Below are positions 24,029-34,678 of a DNA stretch of 64,000 nt, piece by piece. The notes under the pieces are model-generated. The model was not told the origin of the DNA. It searched no databases and was given only the letters and a program-made list of their open reading frames with translations. A program made the position numbers and the translations under genes. This stretch comes from Dysidea avara (Eukaryota > Porifera > Demospongiae > Dictyoceratida > Dysideidae): contig NC_089273.1 of NCBI RefSeq assembly GCF_963678975.1, positions 32,178,973 through 32,242,972 of the forward strand. The letters are read 5' to 3'. Position 1 is the first letter of the stretch; each line of letters begins with the position of its first letter.

Positions 24029-24384
24029 TTATTATGGATGGTTTTGTTCGAACCTGGAATTTATCGGACCTTGCATACTATTAGTTGCAGCTCTCACACT
24101 ATTAATCTTACATACCTGATTATTGGAGGATAATTGCTGCTCAGTGTAGGCTACTTTGTGGTATAATAACCTAAGCTGTTGGATTTCTATGAAGTGAGTG
24201 GCAGCTGTTCGAAAACCATAGTGCCCATTAATTGATAGTTGACTCTAATAAGATGTATCGTCTGCAGTTAACAAGAATCTTAATGTACATTGTGTGTCTT
24301 TGACTTCATCAACTTTCCAAGTTATTCTTGACCTGTAAGGAGATAATATTTATAGTTATGTAAGCACATGTTTACTTTTTTTAG

Positions 24385-24432
24385 CACGGATGTCTCAATT
24401 TCATTGAGAACATAGAAATTAAGCAACATCTA
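24385..24432 (+). CDS. Candidate exon of unrecognised gene (exon i)
   Basis: Sixteen codons reading HGCLNFIENIEIKQHL, preceded by a T-rich tract ending TTTTAG and followed by GTAAGTG. Both are standard splice sites and the phase is 0. It joins in frame with the next candidate exon at 24487. I found no further exon with matching phase nearby, so this may be a gene fragment or a chance match. No family assigned. Confidence 0.35.
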
Positions 24433-24486
24433 GTAAGTGTGTTAACATACAGTGACTGTGCGTCAATTTGTAAACATATATTACAG

Positions 24487-24537
24487 GTACCACAAGAAAT
24501 CAATGAACAAATAGACAAACAAAATGATGAACTCCAG
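24487..24537 (+). CDS. Candidate exon of unrecognised gene (exon ii)
   Basis: Seventeen codons reading VPQEINEQIDKQNDELQ between TATTACAG and GTAGCA, phase 0 at both ends. Polar, helix-prone composition. Separated from exon i by a 54-bp intron, short but plausible in compact metazoan genes. Function unknown. Confidence 0.35.
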
Positions 24538-25139
24538 GTAGCAAAAAAGTGCTGTTTTGTATGATAGCAACTGTGCTTATTTAGTTTACACTACCAATGC
24601 TGCTGGTCTGGCAGAATTGTTTTTACAACTTTGTTGGCAATTGCGTGTGACGTACCTTCAGCCATACAAGTAACAAGTATGTGATTGTTGAATATTTCTT
24701 TAGTATACTACTATTTACTACAGCTGATAACATGTCATGTGGCAGGCAGTAACTCCAGTGAAGTGGCAGTGAAGTGTCGTTTGCTGATGATGAAGCCTTG
24801 CTACTGATCTCTTTTTTCAGTGACTTTCCAATATTATAAAGCTGGATATTGTAAACGTTTTGTTACAGTTTTGCTGTATGTCTTTAACATCATTTGAGAT
24901 TTTATACGGAGTTATTTGCAGAATTTCATGGAGTAAAGAACGCCTTGCATGCTTATGTGAACTCTCCTAGAGTAACTAAAACTCCCTACAATAGATTTTT
25001 CAAAAGGTTCCTGTTACTCCTTTGCAGGGTGTTAGTCACTCTCCTCAAAAATATAGGGGTGTTAATCCTCCCTACACTGGGAACTCTGCTACGAGAGAAC
25101 AGTTACTCCTTATTCTAAACAGTGTATCGTGTGTCGTGC
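24538..25139. other. No recognised gene
   Basis: AT-rich. Irregular repeats of ACTCCCTACA / ACTCTCCT type occur at about 24955-25110. The short open frame at 24894-25118 is not convincing. Confidence 0.4.
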
Positions 25140-25559
25140 GGCCCAAGAAGCCGGCGCGCCACACCGTGAGTATATTTACAGGAAGAAAGTAAACGCGCTT
25201 TTCACACCTTTGTAGCTCCGTGATTCCTAATCCTATTGAAACCAAAGTTACTACAGATATGCCGGCTAGGTATGGGAGTCCACATACGAAATTTGAAGAA
25301 AGTCGCTCCAGCCATTTCCGAGATACGAGCGGCCAAAGTTTGGGTTTTTTTTCTTCGTTTTTTTCTTCTACTTCTTCTTTTCGCACACTTTGCAAAATCC
25401 GCAATAAAACACGAATGTGTGCTTGGATCGGGATGAAATTTGGCACACTTAAAGGGCTCATTAAGGCGAATCTCAGTACCAAGTTTGGTAGGAATCCGAT
25501 GAACATTCACGGAGTTATGACCAATTATTTGCGTAAAATAAGGTCGAAGGTCTGTCACG
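25140..25559 (+). repeat. Dispersed repeat D, copy 2, with GC-rich head
   Basis: Homologous to 21275-21600 from about 25265. The head contains CCGGCGCGCCACACCGTGAG. Overlapping open frames on both strands (120-144 codons) reflect low stop-codon density in the repeat and do not match the frames of copy 1. Confidence 0.65.
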
Positions 25560-25895
25560 CCCACAGGGTAAACCGCTTGAAGGAATGAGCTGAAAATTGC
25601 TATGTAGATGGAGTAACTATCGTAGGAGTGCCTTTTTGTGGTTTGAAGGGATTTCAGTTAAAGGCTATCGAGATATGACACAAAACCCAACCTATGTCAC
25701 AATTACGCGATCAACTTTTATGAATAAAAAAACTATTAGTTTTCACGCCTACCAGGCAAACCGCTTAGAACAGTGAGCTGAAAATAGGTGTGTAGCTGGA
25801 ATAATTATCATAGAAAGTCCTTGCAGTAGTACAGAAGAATCGGATTACAAACCACTGAGTTATGATTCCAAAGCCAACAACGTGTAGCATATGCG
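25560..25895 (+). repeat. Left module of composite satellite-foldback repeat, copy 3
   Basis: Homologous to 1-211. It contains two internal half-copies (CACGCCCACAGGGTAAACCG at about 25557 and CACGCCTACCAGGCAAACCG at about 25750), suggesting the module itself is a tandem dimer of about 190 bp. Confidence 0.65.
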
Positions 25896-25934
25896 AGATC
25901 GAGATACTCTAATAGAACAGTCACCCTAATAAAG
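25896..25934 (+). repeat. Dispersed CTCTAATAG motif at array boundary
   Basis: AGATCGAGATACTCTAATAG then AACAGTCACCCTAATAAAGC. It stands at the same boundary as 212-258 in copy 1. Confidence 0.82.
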
Positions 25935-27558
25935 CATTCAGCTACGTTTATAACTTACTCCATTATAGAATTATATGGCATTGCAAGTTATTCTGTAGGG
26001 AGTTCAGCTACAAACAGTTAATCTTATAGACAATTCAGCTACAAGCAAGTCATCCTGTAGAGAGTTCAGCTACAAATATGTTGCTGTAGAGATTCAGAAC
26101 ATTATAAGTCACACTGAAGAGAATTCAACTATAAACAAATCACCTTGTAGAGAGTTCAGCTACAACAAGTAACTCTGTAGAGAATTCAGCCACAAACAAG
26201 TCACTGCATAAAGGGTTCAGCTACAAAAAAGCTACCTAGTAGAGAGTTCATCTAGATCAGCTACAAACAAGTTACTTTATGCAATGTTCAGCTACAAGTA
26301 AGTCACTCTGTAGAGAGTTCAGCTACAAACAAGTCACCATGGAGAGAGAGTTCAGCAACTAATCAAAAAACCATCATGTAAAAGAGTTCAGCTATACAAA
26401 CAAGATATAACTCTATAGAGAGATCAGGTAGAAACTTAACAGATCACACTGTAGAGAGTTCAGCTAGAAACAAGTCATCCAGACTGAGTAGAGAGATCAA
26501 CTAGAAAACATCACCTTGTAGAGAGTTCAAATCACCCTGCAGATAGTTCAGCTACAAACAAATCACCCTATAGAGAAATCAGCTAGAAGAAGTCACCTTG
26601 TAAAGAGTTTAGCTACAAAGAAACTACCATGTAGAGAATTCAGCTATGAACAGATCATCCTGTCGAGAGTTCAGCTAGAAACAAGTCATCCTGTAGAGAG
26701 ATCAACTAAAAGGAAACAAATCAAACTGTACAGAGTTCAGCTACAGACAAATCACCCTGCAGAAAGATCAGCTAGAAACAAGTCACCATGTAGAGAAATC
26801 AACTAGAAGAAGCTACCTTGTAGAGAGTTCAGCTACAAACAAACCATCATGTAGAGAGTTCAGCTGCAAACAAATTACCCTGTAGTGAGTTCAGCTATGA
26901 AAGGATCACCCTGTAGAGAGTTCAGCTAGAAACAAGTCATCCTGTAGAGAGATCAGCTAGAAGAAGCTACCTTGTAGAGAGTTCAGCTACAAAGAAAGCA
27001 CCATGTAGAGAGTTCAGCTGCAAACAAATTGAATTGTAGAGAGTTTAGCTACCAAGAAATCACCCTGTAGAGAGTTCAGCTAGAAACAAGTTATCCTGTA
27101 AAGAGATCAGCTAGAAGAGGTTACCTTGTAGAGTGTTCAGCTATGAACAAACCATCATGTGGAAAGTTCAGCTGCAAATGAATCACCCTACAGAGAGTTC
27201 AGCTACGAGAAGATCTCCCTATAGAGAGTTCAGCTAGAAGAAGTCACCTTGTAGAGAATTCAGCTGCAAAGGAACCACCATGTAGATAGTTCAGCTGTAA
27301 ACAAATCATCCTGTAGAGAGTTCAGCTATGAACAGATCACCCGGTAGAGTTCAGCTAGAAACAAGTCACCCTGCAGAGAGATCAGCTAGAAACAAGTCAT
27401 CCTGTAGAGAGACCAGCTAGAACAAATCACTTTGTATGTAGAAAGTTCAGCTACAAAAAAAATCACCCTGTAGAAAGGTCAGCTACAAACAAATCTCCCT
27501 GTAGAGAGATCAGCTAGAAGAAGTTACCTTGTGGAGAGTTCAGCTACAAGGAAACCAT
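25935..27558 (+). repeat. Minisatellite array 3, left part
   Basis: About 50 units of the 30-bp minisatellite, more diverged at the left edge and more regular to the right. Interrupted at 27566/27567 by the hAT element. It resumes at 39192 with the same unit phase. Confidence 0.92.
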
Positions 27559-27566
27559 CATGTAGA
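27559..27566 (+). repeat. 8-bp target duplication of hAT element, left
   Basis: CATGTAGA, identical to 39192-39199. It is part of a minisatellite unit. Confidence 0.95.
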
Positions 27567-27767
27567 TAGGGGTGGGCGGTATCTCGGTTATATCGCAAAA
27601 CCGCGATATTACATTGACACGATACCAGTATTGCGAAAAATAATTGGTAACGATATTATCGCGCTATCACAATTACCGTCCGTATACCACCGCAAAACAA
27701 TACTAAAACATGGCGGGACAGCGTCACACCGCTGCCATTGTAGCGAGTTATTTGTCAGCAGTAGATA

Positions 27768-27966
27768 ATGGAGGCAGCGACTCGGATGAGTGGTTATCGT
27801 CGTCATTTTTCTGATGCGGATAATGAGTTTGAAGAAGAAAATGAAGCTGAAGAAGAATACTTAGATGACCCTGGTAATAGTAGTACCTCTATCGACCACG
27901 TATCAAGTGGAGCTGTCATCAACTCTATAACGTCTGTGAGTAATACTAGCAATGCGTGCAGTTTAG
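27768..27966 (+). pseudogene. hAT transposase, N-terminal segment
   Basis: Starts at ATG 27768 (MEAATRMSGYRRHF...), an acidic serine-rich leader of about 65 residues. The frame then changes at about 27963-27975: the BED finger continues one frame over, where a TAG at 27964-27966 precedes it. This means a single-base indel or a tiny unrecognised intron. The leader has no domain of its own; acidic leaders are usual in ZBED-type transposases. Confidence 0.65.
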
Positions 27967-29184
27967 TTGCGAAAAAGAACAAAGTCAGATGTTTGGCGCC
28001 ATTTTGGGTTAAGACAAATAGACGGGAGGATTGTGGAAGTGGACAAGCCTGTTTGCAGAGAGTGTTTTGCGGAGGTACGTGCGAAGCTAGGTAACACTAG
28101 CAATTTATATTCTCATCTTAAAACCAAACACCCTGATTTGTATGCTGACCTTCAGAAATCATCACAATCGAAAAAACAGAGTAGCATCCAACAAAACTCA
28201 AATCAAACATTAATCAAAGAAGCTTTGTTGAGGGGACAGAAACTAGCAACCAATTCTAGGGAACATGCAAGGTTGACTAAAAGTGTGACCTATTGGCTTG
28301 CAAAAGATTCTCAACCTGAATATGCTATTGAAAAGCCCGGATTTAAACGTATGCTGAAAGCTTTTGCTCCTAGGTATGAGCTGCCTGGTCGTAACTACTT
28401 CAGTCGCACTGCTATACCTACATTATTTAGTGAAACTTATGATAAACTTAAGCGTACATTTTCTAGTACTGAAGTCAGCTTCTTCTCAGCAACTACTGAT
28501 CTCTGGACATCATGTGCTAAGGATCCATTTCTAAGCTACACAGTCCACTACATAACACCTGAGTGGCAATTACGAAGTGCTTGTTTGTGTACTCATTATA
28601 TAGTAGAGGATCACACGGGAGAGAATTTAAAAGAATCATTGCTGGAGATTCTTGATGAATGGGGTCTTGATGCAGAGAAACAAGTTGCCATAACAACTGA
28701 CAGTGGCTCGAATATCAAGTTAGCATGTAGGCTGTTGAGGTGGACAAGGCTAAGCTGCTTTGGCCACAATTTAGACTTAGCCATATCTAAAGGCCTCCGA
28801 GACTACTCCATTGAAGAAGTTCTACAAGTGTGTCGTCAAGTTATTGCAAAGTTTTCACAAAGTTGGAAAAAAACTCGTGATCTAGCAAAATCTCAAGCAG
28901 AAAATGACCTACCAGCTCATAAATTGAAGACAGATTGTACAACAAGATGGGGCTCAACTTATGACATGATTGCTCGGATTTCTGAGCAACAGAGATCCAT
29001 TTGTGTTGTGTTAGCAACTGATTGAAAATCTGTCAATTTACTATCATCTCTAGACTTTGACGTCATTGATTCAATGATTTCTGTGCTGAAACCATTGCGA
29101 AAACTAACAGATGCACTTGCTGCAGAGAAGAGGGTGAGTGTTTCAGCAGTGAAGCCATTAGTGCAGAGCATTTGTAATAAAGTA
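27967..29184 (+). pseudogene. hAT transposase, BED finger and catalytic core
   Basis: Opens with a BED zinc finger (VWRHFG, then C-x2-C in VCRECF and H-x4-H in HLKTKH, about residues 10-55). Next comes the RNase H-like core with the first catalytic Asp in TTDLWTS (codon 28498) and the second in ITTDSGSN (codon 28699), then CFGHNLDLAI, a hallmark of the family. An in-frame TGA at 29023-29025 interrupts the frame, which then continues to NKV at 29184, where a palindrome follows. It would cut and rejoin element ends in the nucleus. This copy is dead because of the stop, the frameshift and the split. Confidence 0.9.
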
Positions 29185-29814
29185 TCCCATCCAAAAACAG
29201 CTTATAGCTGTAAAAAAAGTGCGCGTCCAAGTAAAGCAGAGTTAACTGCGACAAAAAGTTATGATATCATAATGCGGCCATGTGCGAGGTGTGCAAGTTG
29301 TAAAATTAATATTAGCTAATCAGATAATACAATGTTATTGTTAAAGTGTTAATGAGAACTATGTGATGCTGCTAGTTTTTAAGTGTGTGAGCATCTTCAT
29401 AAATGCCACATAAATTTAATTCTCAATAAAGCAATGTGTATAGATTCTCTGATAGTAATAAATAGTTTGAGTTTGGCCACCTTTCCTGTATACAGCAATG
29501 CTACGAACAAAGGAAAGGTGGCCAAACTCAAACTATTTATTACTATCAGAGAATCTATACACATTGCTTTATTGAGAATTAAATTTATGTGGCATTTATG
29601 AAGATGCTCACACACTTAAAAACTAGCAGCATCACATAGTTCTCATTAACACTTTAACAATAACATTGTATTATCTGATTAGCTAATATTAATTTTACAA
29701 CTTGCACACCTCGCACATGGCCACATTATGATATCATAACTTTTTGTCGCAGTTAACTCTGCTTTACTTGGACGCGCACTTTTTTTACAGCTATAAGCTG
29801 TTTTTGGATGGGAT
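29184..29814. mobile_element. Large foldback palindrome, 631 bp
   Basis: Arms of about 300 bp, nearly identical, starting ATCCCATCCAAAAACAGC and ending with the complement. Centre at about 29499. The two 72-codon frames at 29383 and 29397 are the same sequence read in the two arms. The end resembles that of the 319-bp palindromes (ATCTAATCCAAAACAGCC then a run of A and GTG), so it is a larger relative. It abuts the transposase coding sequence exactly where that breaks off. Confidence 0.92.
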
Positions 29815-29929
29815 TTCAATACTTTTTGTTAGAATAAGCAATGCACTGTTGATAACAGTAGGTGAGTTTCCATGGTTTTGACAGAAACCCCAGATTACAG
29901 TGGCAGAATATTAAAATATAACTGTAATT
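29815..29929. other. Interior of the transposase gap, unassigned
   Basis: Short AT-rich stretch between the palindrome and the next MITE. It does not continue the transposase frame. Confidence 0.4.
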
Positions 29930-30159
29930 TTAGTGGCCAGGGCCGCCCACATTGGGGGTAACTGGGGTATTTGCCCCTGCCACAGCCCGAAAGGGGCCAC
30001 TTGAATACCTGTTTAAAGAAAGATCGATATACTCTAATAGAGCAGTCAGGATCTAGACCCTTCCTTGCCCCTGGGCCCCTCTTTAACTCTTTTCCCTGGG
30101 CCCCTCTTTAACTCTTTTCGCTGGGCCCTCTAATTTCTCTGGACGGCCCTGTTAGTGGC
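29930..30159. mobile_element. hAT-type MITE, 214 bp, with 8-bp duplication
   Basis: The element at 29938-30151 starts CAGGGCCGCCCACATT and ends CTCTGGACGGCCCTG. It is flanked by TTAGTGGC at 29930-29937 and 30152-30159. Inside are GATATACTCTAATAGAGCAG (the dispersed motif, 30021-30048) and a 26-bp tandem CTGGGCCCCTCTTTAACTC repeat. Confidence 0.93.
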
Positions 30160-30241
30160 ATGCAACTGCAGTCAACTAACACCCATTTTAACTAGTAAAC
30201 CCTTAACAACACTTTGCCTTTCATCTTGTACTGCATTGAAA

Positions 30242-30426
30242 CGATCAAGATACTCTATTAGAGCAGTCACAAAACAGCTGTAACACAGCAATCAATATTT
30301 AGCATAGTTACAACTTCTGCTTAGCATCAGATTGTATAGTTTAAATTACTAGCTACTTACAGACTTTACAATATAAAAATATGGCACTTGTAGAAATGTG
30401 ACTGTTCTATTAGAGTATCTCGATCT
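30242..30426. repeat. Inverted pair of CTCTAATAG motifs
   Basis: Plus-strand motif at 30242-30270 (GATACTCTATTAGAGCAG) and minus-strand motif at 30398-30426 (GTGACTGTTCTATTAGAG). Together they make an inverted repeat of about 185 bp, which suggests the motif can be the end of a small element. Confidence 0.65.
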
Positions 30427-31768
30427 ACTTCAAGTATTGACTAATTCAAGTGAAGAAGCTACGCCCCTGCCAAGAGATCTTGTGAAATGAAATGAGAATA
30501 GTAAAGAAAAGGCAAGTATGTACAGAGACAATAGAGGGGCGCGTAATTATGTCCTGTTGTAAATAAACGCCTTTAAAATTTATATTACTACTAAATAAAC
30601 GCACCAGAATAGGCTTGTGTGGCTGTTGTCTCCAAGGTTGTTTCATTACTTGTCTTTTCGTGTTGAAGGGATTTAGTCGCAATTGGTGAGTTTAACTATA
30701 CATGTATTTGTGTTGTAAAACTTAATTGTAAAAAGGCGATTAGCACATATCATGATAAACATGTATTTGTCACACTGGTAGAGTCTCTCACGAAGTCACG
30801 ATTATTACGAGACATTGGACCAGGGTAAAAAATTTACTGTTATATTTAGAGGTTGTAGCGTTTGTATATCTTAGTATCTTAATAAATAATCCCCCATGAT
30901 CACTAATCACTAATAGTACAATGAAAACTGGTCATTATTCAGGCCGTAGGGACAAAATTTTCTAACCTTGCCTTTTAAAGAGGTGGCTGCATTATGCGGC
31001 CTTAAAAAAAGGTAAGAAGCATGCTGTTCTAACTGGCTATAGAGATGGATTTAGTGTATGACAGCGTATGAGACAGTGAGTGCTGGCAGCAAGGGGGCAG
31101 CCAATCTGTTAGAGCACCAAAAGCACTGCTTCAGACATAGGCAGTTGACTGTCAGCCCCAAGTGTAAAAAGTTTCACTATTGGTCCTTATAAGCTCCTGA
31201 TGAAGAAAGTGATGAAGTCATTATCCATAGGATATATTTTTCAGAGTATCCATTTCAGTTCTACAATATAGTAGCCAAGCATAAGATGAACATAACACAG
31301 CATTCCAGTAGTTTAGTGGTGACCACAACACTGCCTGAGTTAAACTGTGGTGAGATTTGAGACTACCAGAAGCCCTGGAATGTCTTCAACACATGAAATA
31401 CCAAATATCTAATGCCTGGCTTTCATCCACAGTGGACCTGTCTTGGTGGCCACTTGTACAGAAGGGAAACAGCTGCCACACAGTCTTGCGAGCGGACCAG
31501 CTAGTTGCCACACCTATCAATTTGTAAAATCTTTAGCAAAATTGTGTGTGCGAGCAAGTGTGATGTGGCAGTGCCGTGTATATGGTTGCTGCCTAGCAGT
31601 GACACATCACGAGTATTGAAGTCACAATGCGTTACTGTATCATCCATCTAAATACAATCTCTGAATGTGTCATTTTGTATAGAGAGCAATCTTCCACAAG
31701 AAGTGACCTGCAGGTTTCAGTGTATATTGTTAACCATTAATATTGTTCACAATATTGTGAACTATATG
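30427..31768. other. Unassigned DNA inside the hAT element
   Basis: No reading frame above background, no terminal repeats that I can pair. Could be old intron or an unrecognised element. Confidence 0.4.
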
Positions 31769-31948
31769 TACAGTGAAACCTCACTTAGTGGTCACCTCTT
31801 TAATAAGACCCCCTCATTATATTGGCCACCTCTAGTAGGTCCCAAATATAGCTAAGCATTACTTATGACCTCATTAATAAGGCCACCTTGTTATTCAGGC
31901 CAAATTTTTTGGTCCCACAGCCTGCCATATTAATGAGGTTTCATTGTA
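31769..31948. mobile_element. pogo/Tigger-like MITE, 176 bp
   Basis: The element at 31771-31946 starts CAGTGAAACCTCACTTAGTG and ends ATTAATGAGGTTTCATTG, flanked by TA on both sides. A CAGT terminus, the ACCTC block and a TA duplication fit pogo/Tigger members of the Tc1/mariner group. Non-coding. Confidence 0.85.
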
Positions 31949-32290
31949 CTTATGTGAATTTTTATTTTTCGTAACTTTTCTTCAGGTTTACTGATGGGCA
32001 CTATGAAGCATTGTTGACTGGTCCGTGTACAATGTGGTGACTTGAAATGCTAAAACAGTACGTAGCATGTCTTGTATGTACATGTAATGTGTTGTAATGT
32101 GTCCACACATCCACACATCTTAGAAATAAATATAATTGTATTCTCTATAAATAGTCAGTTCCATTGTGCCACTGGGTCATAAGTTGGTTGAGTATGGATC
32201 ATCCAGGGCACTTGAGTCACATTTTGTCCTGGCCAAGTGGATCTCATCCACTGACAGAATACACAGGATCAGATCACGTGTATAAATTAC

Positions 32291-32425
32291 GGTGGAACTT
32301 GTTTATTGCCACCTTCACTCATTCAGCAGGTAACAGTGTATAAATTCTCAATTAGAATTGGCTTTTCAAGAGTGGTTGTCTTTCTATACTAGTGGCCATT
32401 AAGATAGGTTGTACTGATAGAGTGT
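32291..32425. mobile_element. Possible second, degenerate pogo-like MITE
   Basis: Left GGTGGAACTTGTTTATTGCC. Right GTGGCCATTAAGATAGGTTG followed by TACTG. Imperfectly complementary and similar in layout to 31771-31946. Confidence 0.4.
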
Positions 32426-32430
32426 ACATA

Positions 32431-32790
32431 CTAGAGATGCAACAATATCCTCCACTTAGTGTCGTTTGATAATGATGCAATGGAGACTATGTATTATTGC
32501 ATTTAAATACTATACTATTATATTGCAACTCTAGCACGTATTTATAACAGGAATGTTTGTTAACTGTTTAGACATACTGGAGCCACACCCACTCATCTGG
32601 ATTCTACAAATGGAGTCATACCAACTTGTCATCATACCAACTCGTTACTCCCATTGTGTTTGGATGAATGTACATGCCGTCATGTGAGACTTGCTACCAT
32701 GGTGGGCCACTGGAAAACATTTGCATAGCAGTTATATTACAGTCATTATTGTACAATTCTTACATTATTGTTGTGAAAAGTGTTTGGTAT
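32431..32790. repeat. Dispersed repeat related to 2340-2760, with short hAT-like MITE
   Basis: 32431-32533 starts CTAGAGATGCAACAATA and ends TATTGCAACTCTAG, a hAT-like terminal pair. The sequence after it parallels 2460-2760. Confidence 0.55.
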
Positions 32791-32884
32791 TCATGTGTCT
32801 CCTCTGTATGTTGTAATTACATGTGTAATTTTGTGTGGGGGTGCTATAAAACGCAATAATGCATGGTGACAATTGTATTAGGCG

Positions 32885-33250
32885 ATTTTGCACACTTCCT
32901 TTTAAGCTAGCTACATGTGCTAATTACTCACAGCTTGTGTCAACAACTGGTAACCGCAGTTGTACTCTTGTGTCATTCTTTAAGCCGCACCCTTAGAGGA
33001 CAAATTATGTGGGGGTGACTAATTTCAAAACGAAGGATGGTATGCAGCACCATCGATTATATCTATGGACTATAATCTATGGCAGCACACTTCTTGGTGG
33101 CTATATGTACTGATTAACTACATAGAGCGCCAGTTCATCAATACCCAGTGACCGCAGTTGTGCTCTGCGTCATTCTTTAAATTCCGAGTAAAATTCTTAG
33201 AGAGCAAATGACGTGGGGGCGACTAAATTCAAATTTCAAACTAGCCATTC
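32885..33250 (+). repeat. Two imperfect direct repeats of about 180 bp
   Basis: Unit 1 (about 32885-33060) and unit 2 (about 33085-33250) share ACCGCAGTTGT, GTCATTCTTTAA and GTGGGGG-CGACTAA-type blocks in order. They lie just upstream of the LINE and could be older repeats or promoter monomers. Confidence 0.6.
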
Positions 33251-33625
33251 TCGAAAACAAATGTTTCAATCTGAACGAAAAAAAAAAAAAAAAAAAATTT
33301 TTGCGGTTCGCGTGTGGATGATTCCTTTTCGCTCCGTACGTCCTCTTCATTTGGGGCTTGTTTTTAGACTTCAAGTGTCTGCTATTGCTCCCACTGGATA
33401 TTAACAAGATCTCCCGCGTAGTGAGTACGCATTTCCTGAAGTGGAGTATCCTGAAGCAACCCCTGAAGCGACCCAGTTGTGGTACCGTGGCTGTGCTTCT
33501 TCCTTAACGGTACACTTAACAGGCCAGTCGGTTTTATCCATTTAATTGCAGTCAACTTTGACGCATTTTTCTTTTTCATTGGCAGGTGGGCTTTAATTAG
33601 AGTTTTCTAGTCCTAATACACTGAA

Positions 33626-34678
33626 ATGGCTGATAATGCTGGAAGCAAGAAGAGAAAAGCTGGACTTGATGATTCACCAGATAAGTGCCACTATGTGTTA
33701 AATAAGCAATTAGATGTATGTGGGAAATGTAACAAGAAATGTGAGGAAGATGACGATGCCATACAATGTGATTTATGTCGTATGTGGGTACATACTAATT
33801 GTGATAATGTTTCTCAAGAACAGTACAAAGCAATTAACACTCTATCTGAAATCAACAACTGTGTGTACTACTGCAATATTAATGATTGTCTAACTCGTCT
33901 CAAAAGTATCATTAATGATTGGATGATCCACCAGGCTGGGCTACCCCAACCAGATCTAACTGTCTCAACCTTATCAGCAGATCTTGAGCAACTGGCTTCA
34001 GCACACTGCAAAATCGAAAAGGCTGTGTCCGATTTGTCTAATAAAATAGAAACCTTGCAGTTGCAGGAGACAAAGCTGGTTGACCAAATCCAAACAACGT
34101 CAAATGCCCTTGATAGACATACAGCCAATCCTACTCAACAAGTGCCTGATCGCAAATCCAATGTTGTTTTGTATGGTATCGATGAATGCTCTTCAAGAAC
34201 ATCTAGACACGAAAGACAACAGAATGATGTTAAAGCCGTTTTAGAAACCCTTAGTAGTATAAAGGTTCAGATAAACCCTGATCACGTAATCGACTGTTTT
34301 CGTCTTGGGAAATTCAAACAGAATCAATCTAGGCCACGGCCCATCTTAATTAAACTCCAACGTACCATGGACGTAAATACAATTTTAGCGAACAAAAGTT
34401 CCTTACCTTCCCCATTGATTATCAAACCTGATATGTCACCACAAGAAAGAGCAATAGAGTCAGTTTTACTAAAGGAAAGATGGTCCCTAATCAAGGCTGG
34501 TCATAACCGTAAACAAATCAAACTTAGCAACAATCGTATTTTTGTCAACAACCAACTTCATGGAGAAGTTATTAATGCAGTTTTTAAATACTCTTCATCT
34601 ACAGCTTCGAATTCGTCAGCTCAACCAATGGACATAACACACACGAAACAACCGCGCTCACAGGAGCAGTCTTCCTGA
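33626..34678 (+). CDS. LINE ORF1 protein with PHD finger (350 aa)
   Basis: Starts at ATG 33626. Residues about 31-90 form a PHD-type zinc finger (CGKCNKKC, CDLCRMWVHTNC, then YYCNINDC). A coiled-coil-prone segment at about 110-170 follows (LEQLASAHCKIEKAV...). Next is a region beginning NVVLYGIDE, as seen in the RNA-binding half of many LINE ORF1 proteins, and a basic C-terminus. PHD-bearing ORF1 proteins are known from CR1-group LINEs. Expected role: bind the element RNA and chaperone target-primed reverse transcription; the PHD finger may contact chromatin. It ends TGA at 34676-34678 and overlaps the open ORF2 frame by about 40 nt. Confidence 0.92.
   Translation: MADNAGSKKRKAGLDDSPDKCHYVLNKQLDVCGKCNKKCEEDDDAIQCDLCRMWVHTNCDNVSQEQYKAINTLSEINNCVYYCNINDCLTRLKSIINDWMIHQAGLPQPDLTVSTLSADLEQLASAHCKIEKAVSDLSNKIETLQLQETKLVDQIQTTSNALDRHTANPTQQVPDRKSNVVLYGIDECSSRTSRHERQQNDVKAVLETLSSIKVQINPDHVIDCFRLGKFKQNQSRPRPILIKLQRTMDVNTILANKSSLPSPLIIKPDMSPQERAIESVLLKERWSLIKAGHNRKQIKLSNNRIFVNNQLHGEVINAVFKYSSSTASNSSAQPMDITHTKQPRSQEQSS

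Noticed and set aside
24385-24537. Mediator-type subunit assignment for the candidate exons
   Set aside because: A loose VP-E-ID-N-L spacing recalled a known subunit, but the similarity is too weak to support a name.
25072-25588. Overlapping 120-144 codon frames on both strands
   Set aside because: Homologous repeat D copy 1 (21275-21600) does not keep the same frames. Open frames on both strands at once are typical of stop-poor repeat DNA.
29383-29615. Two 72-codon frames in opposite directions
   Set aside because: Mirror reads of the 631-bp palindrome.
32885-33250. 5' promoter monomers of the LINE
   Set aside because: Attractive because of position, but the possible target duplication at 33274 puts these repeats outside the LINE. 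Listed only as a direct repeat.
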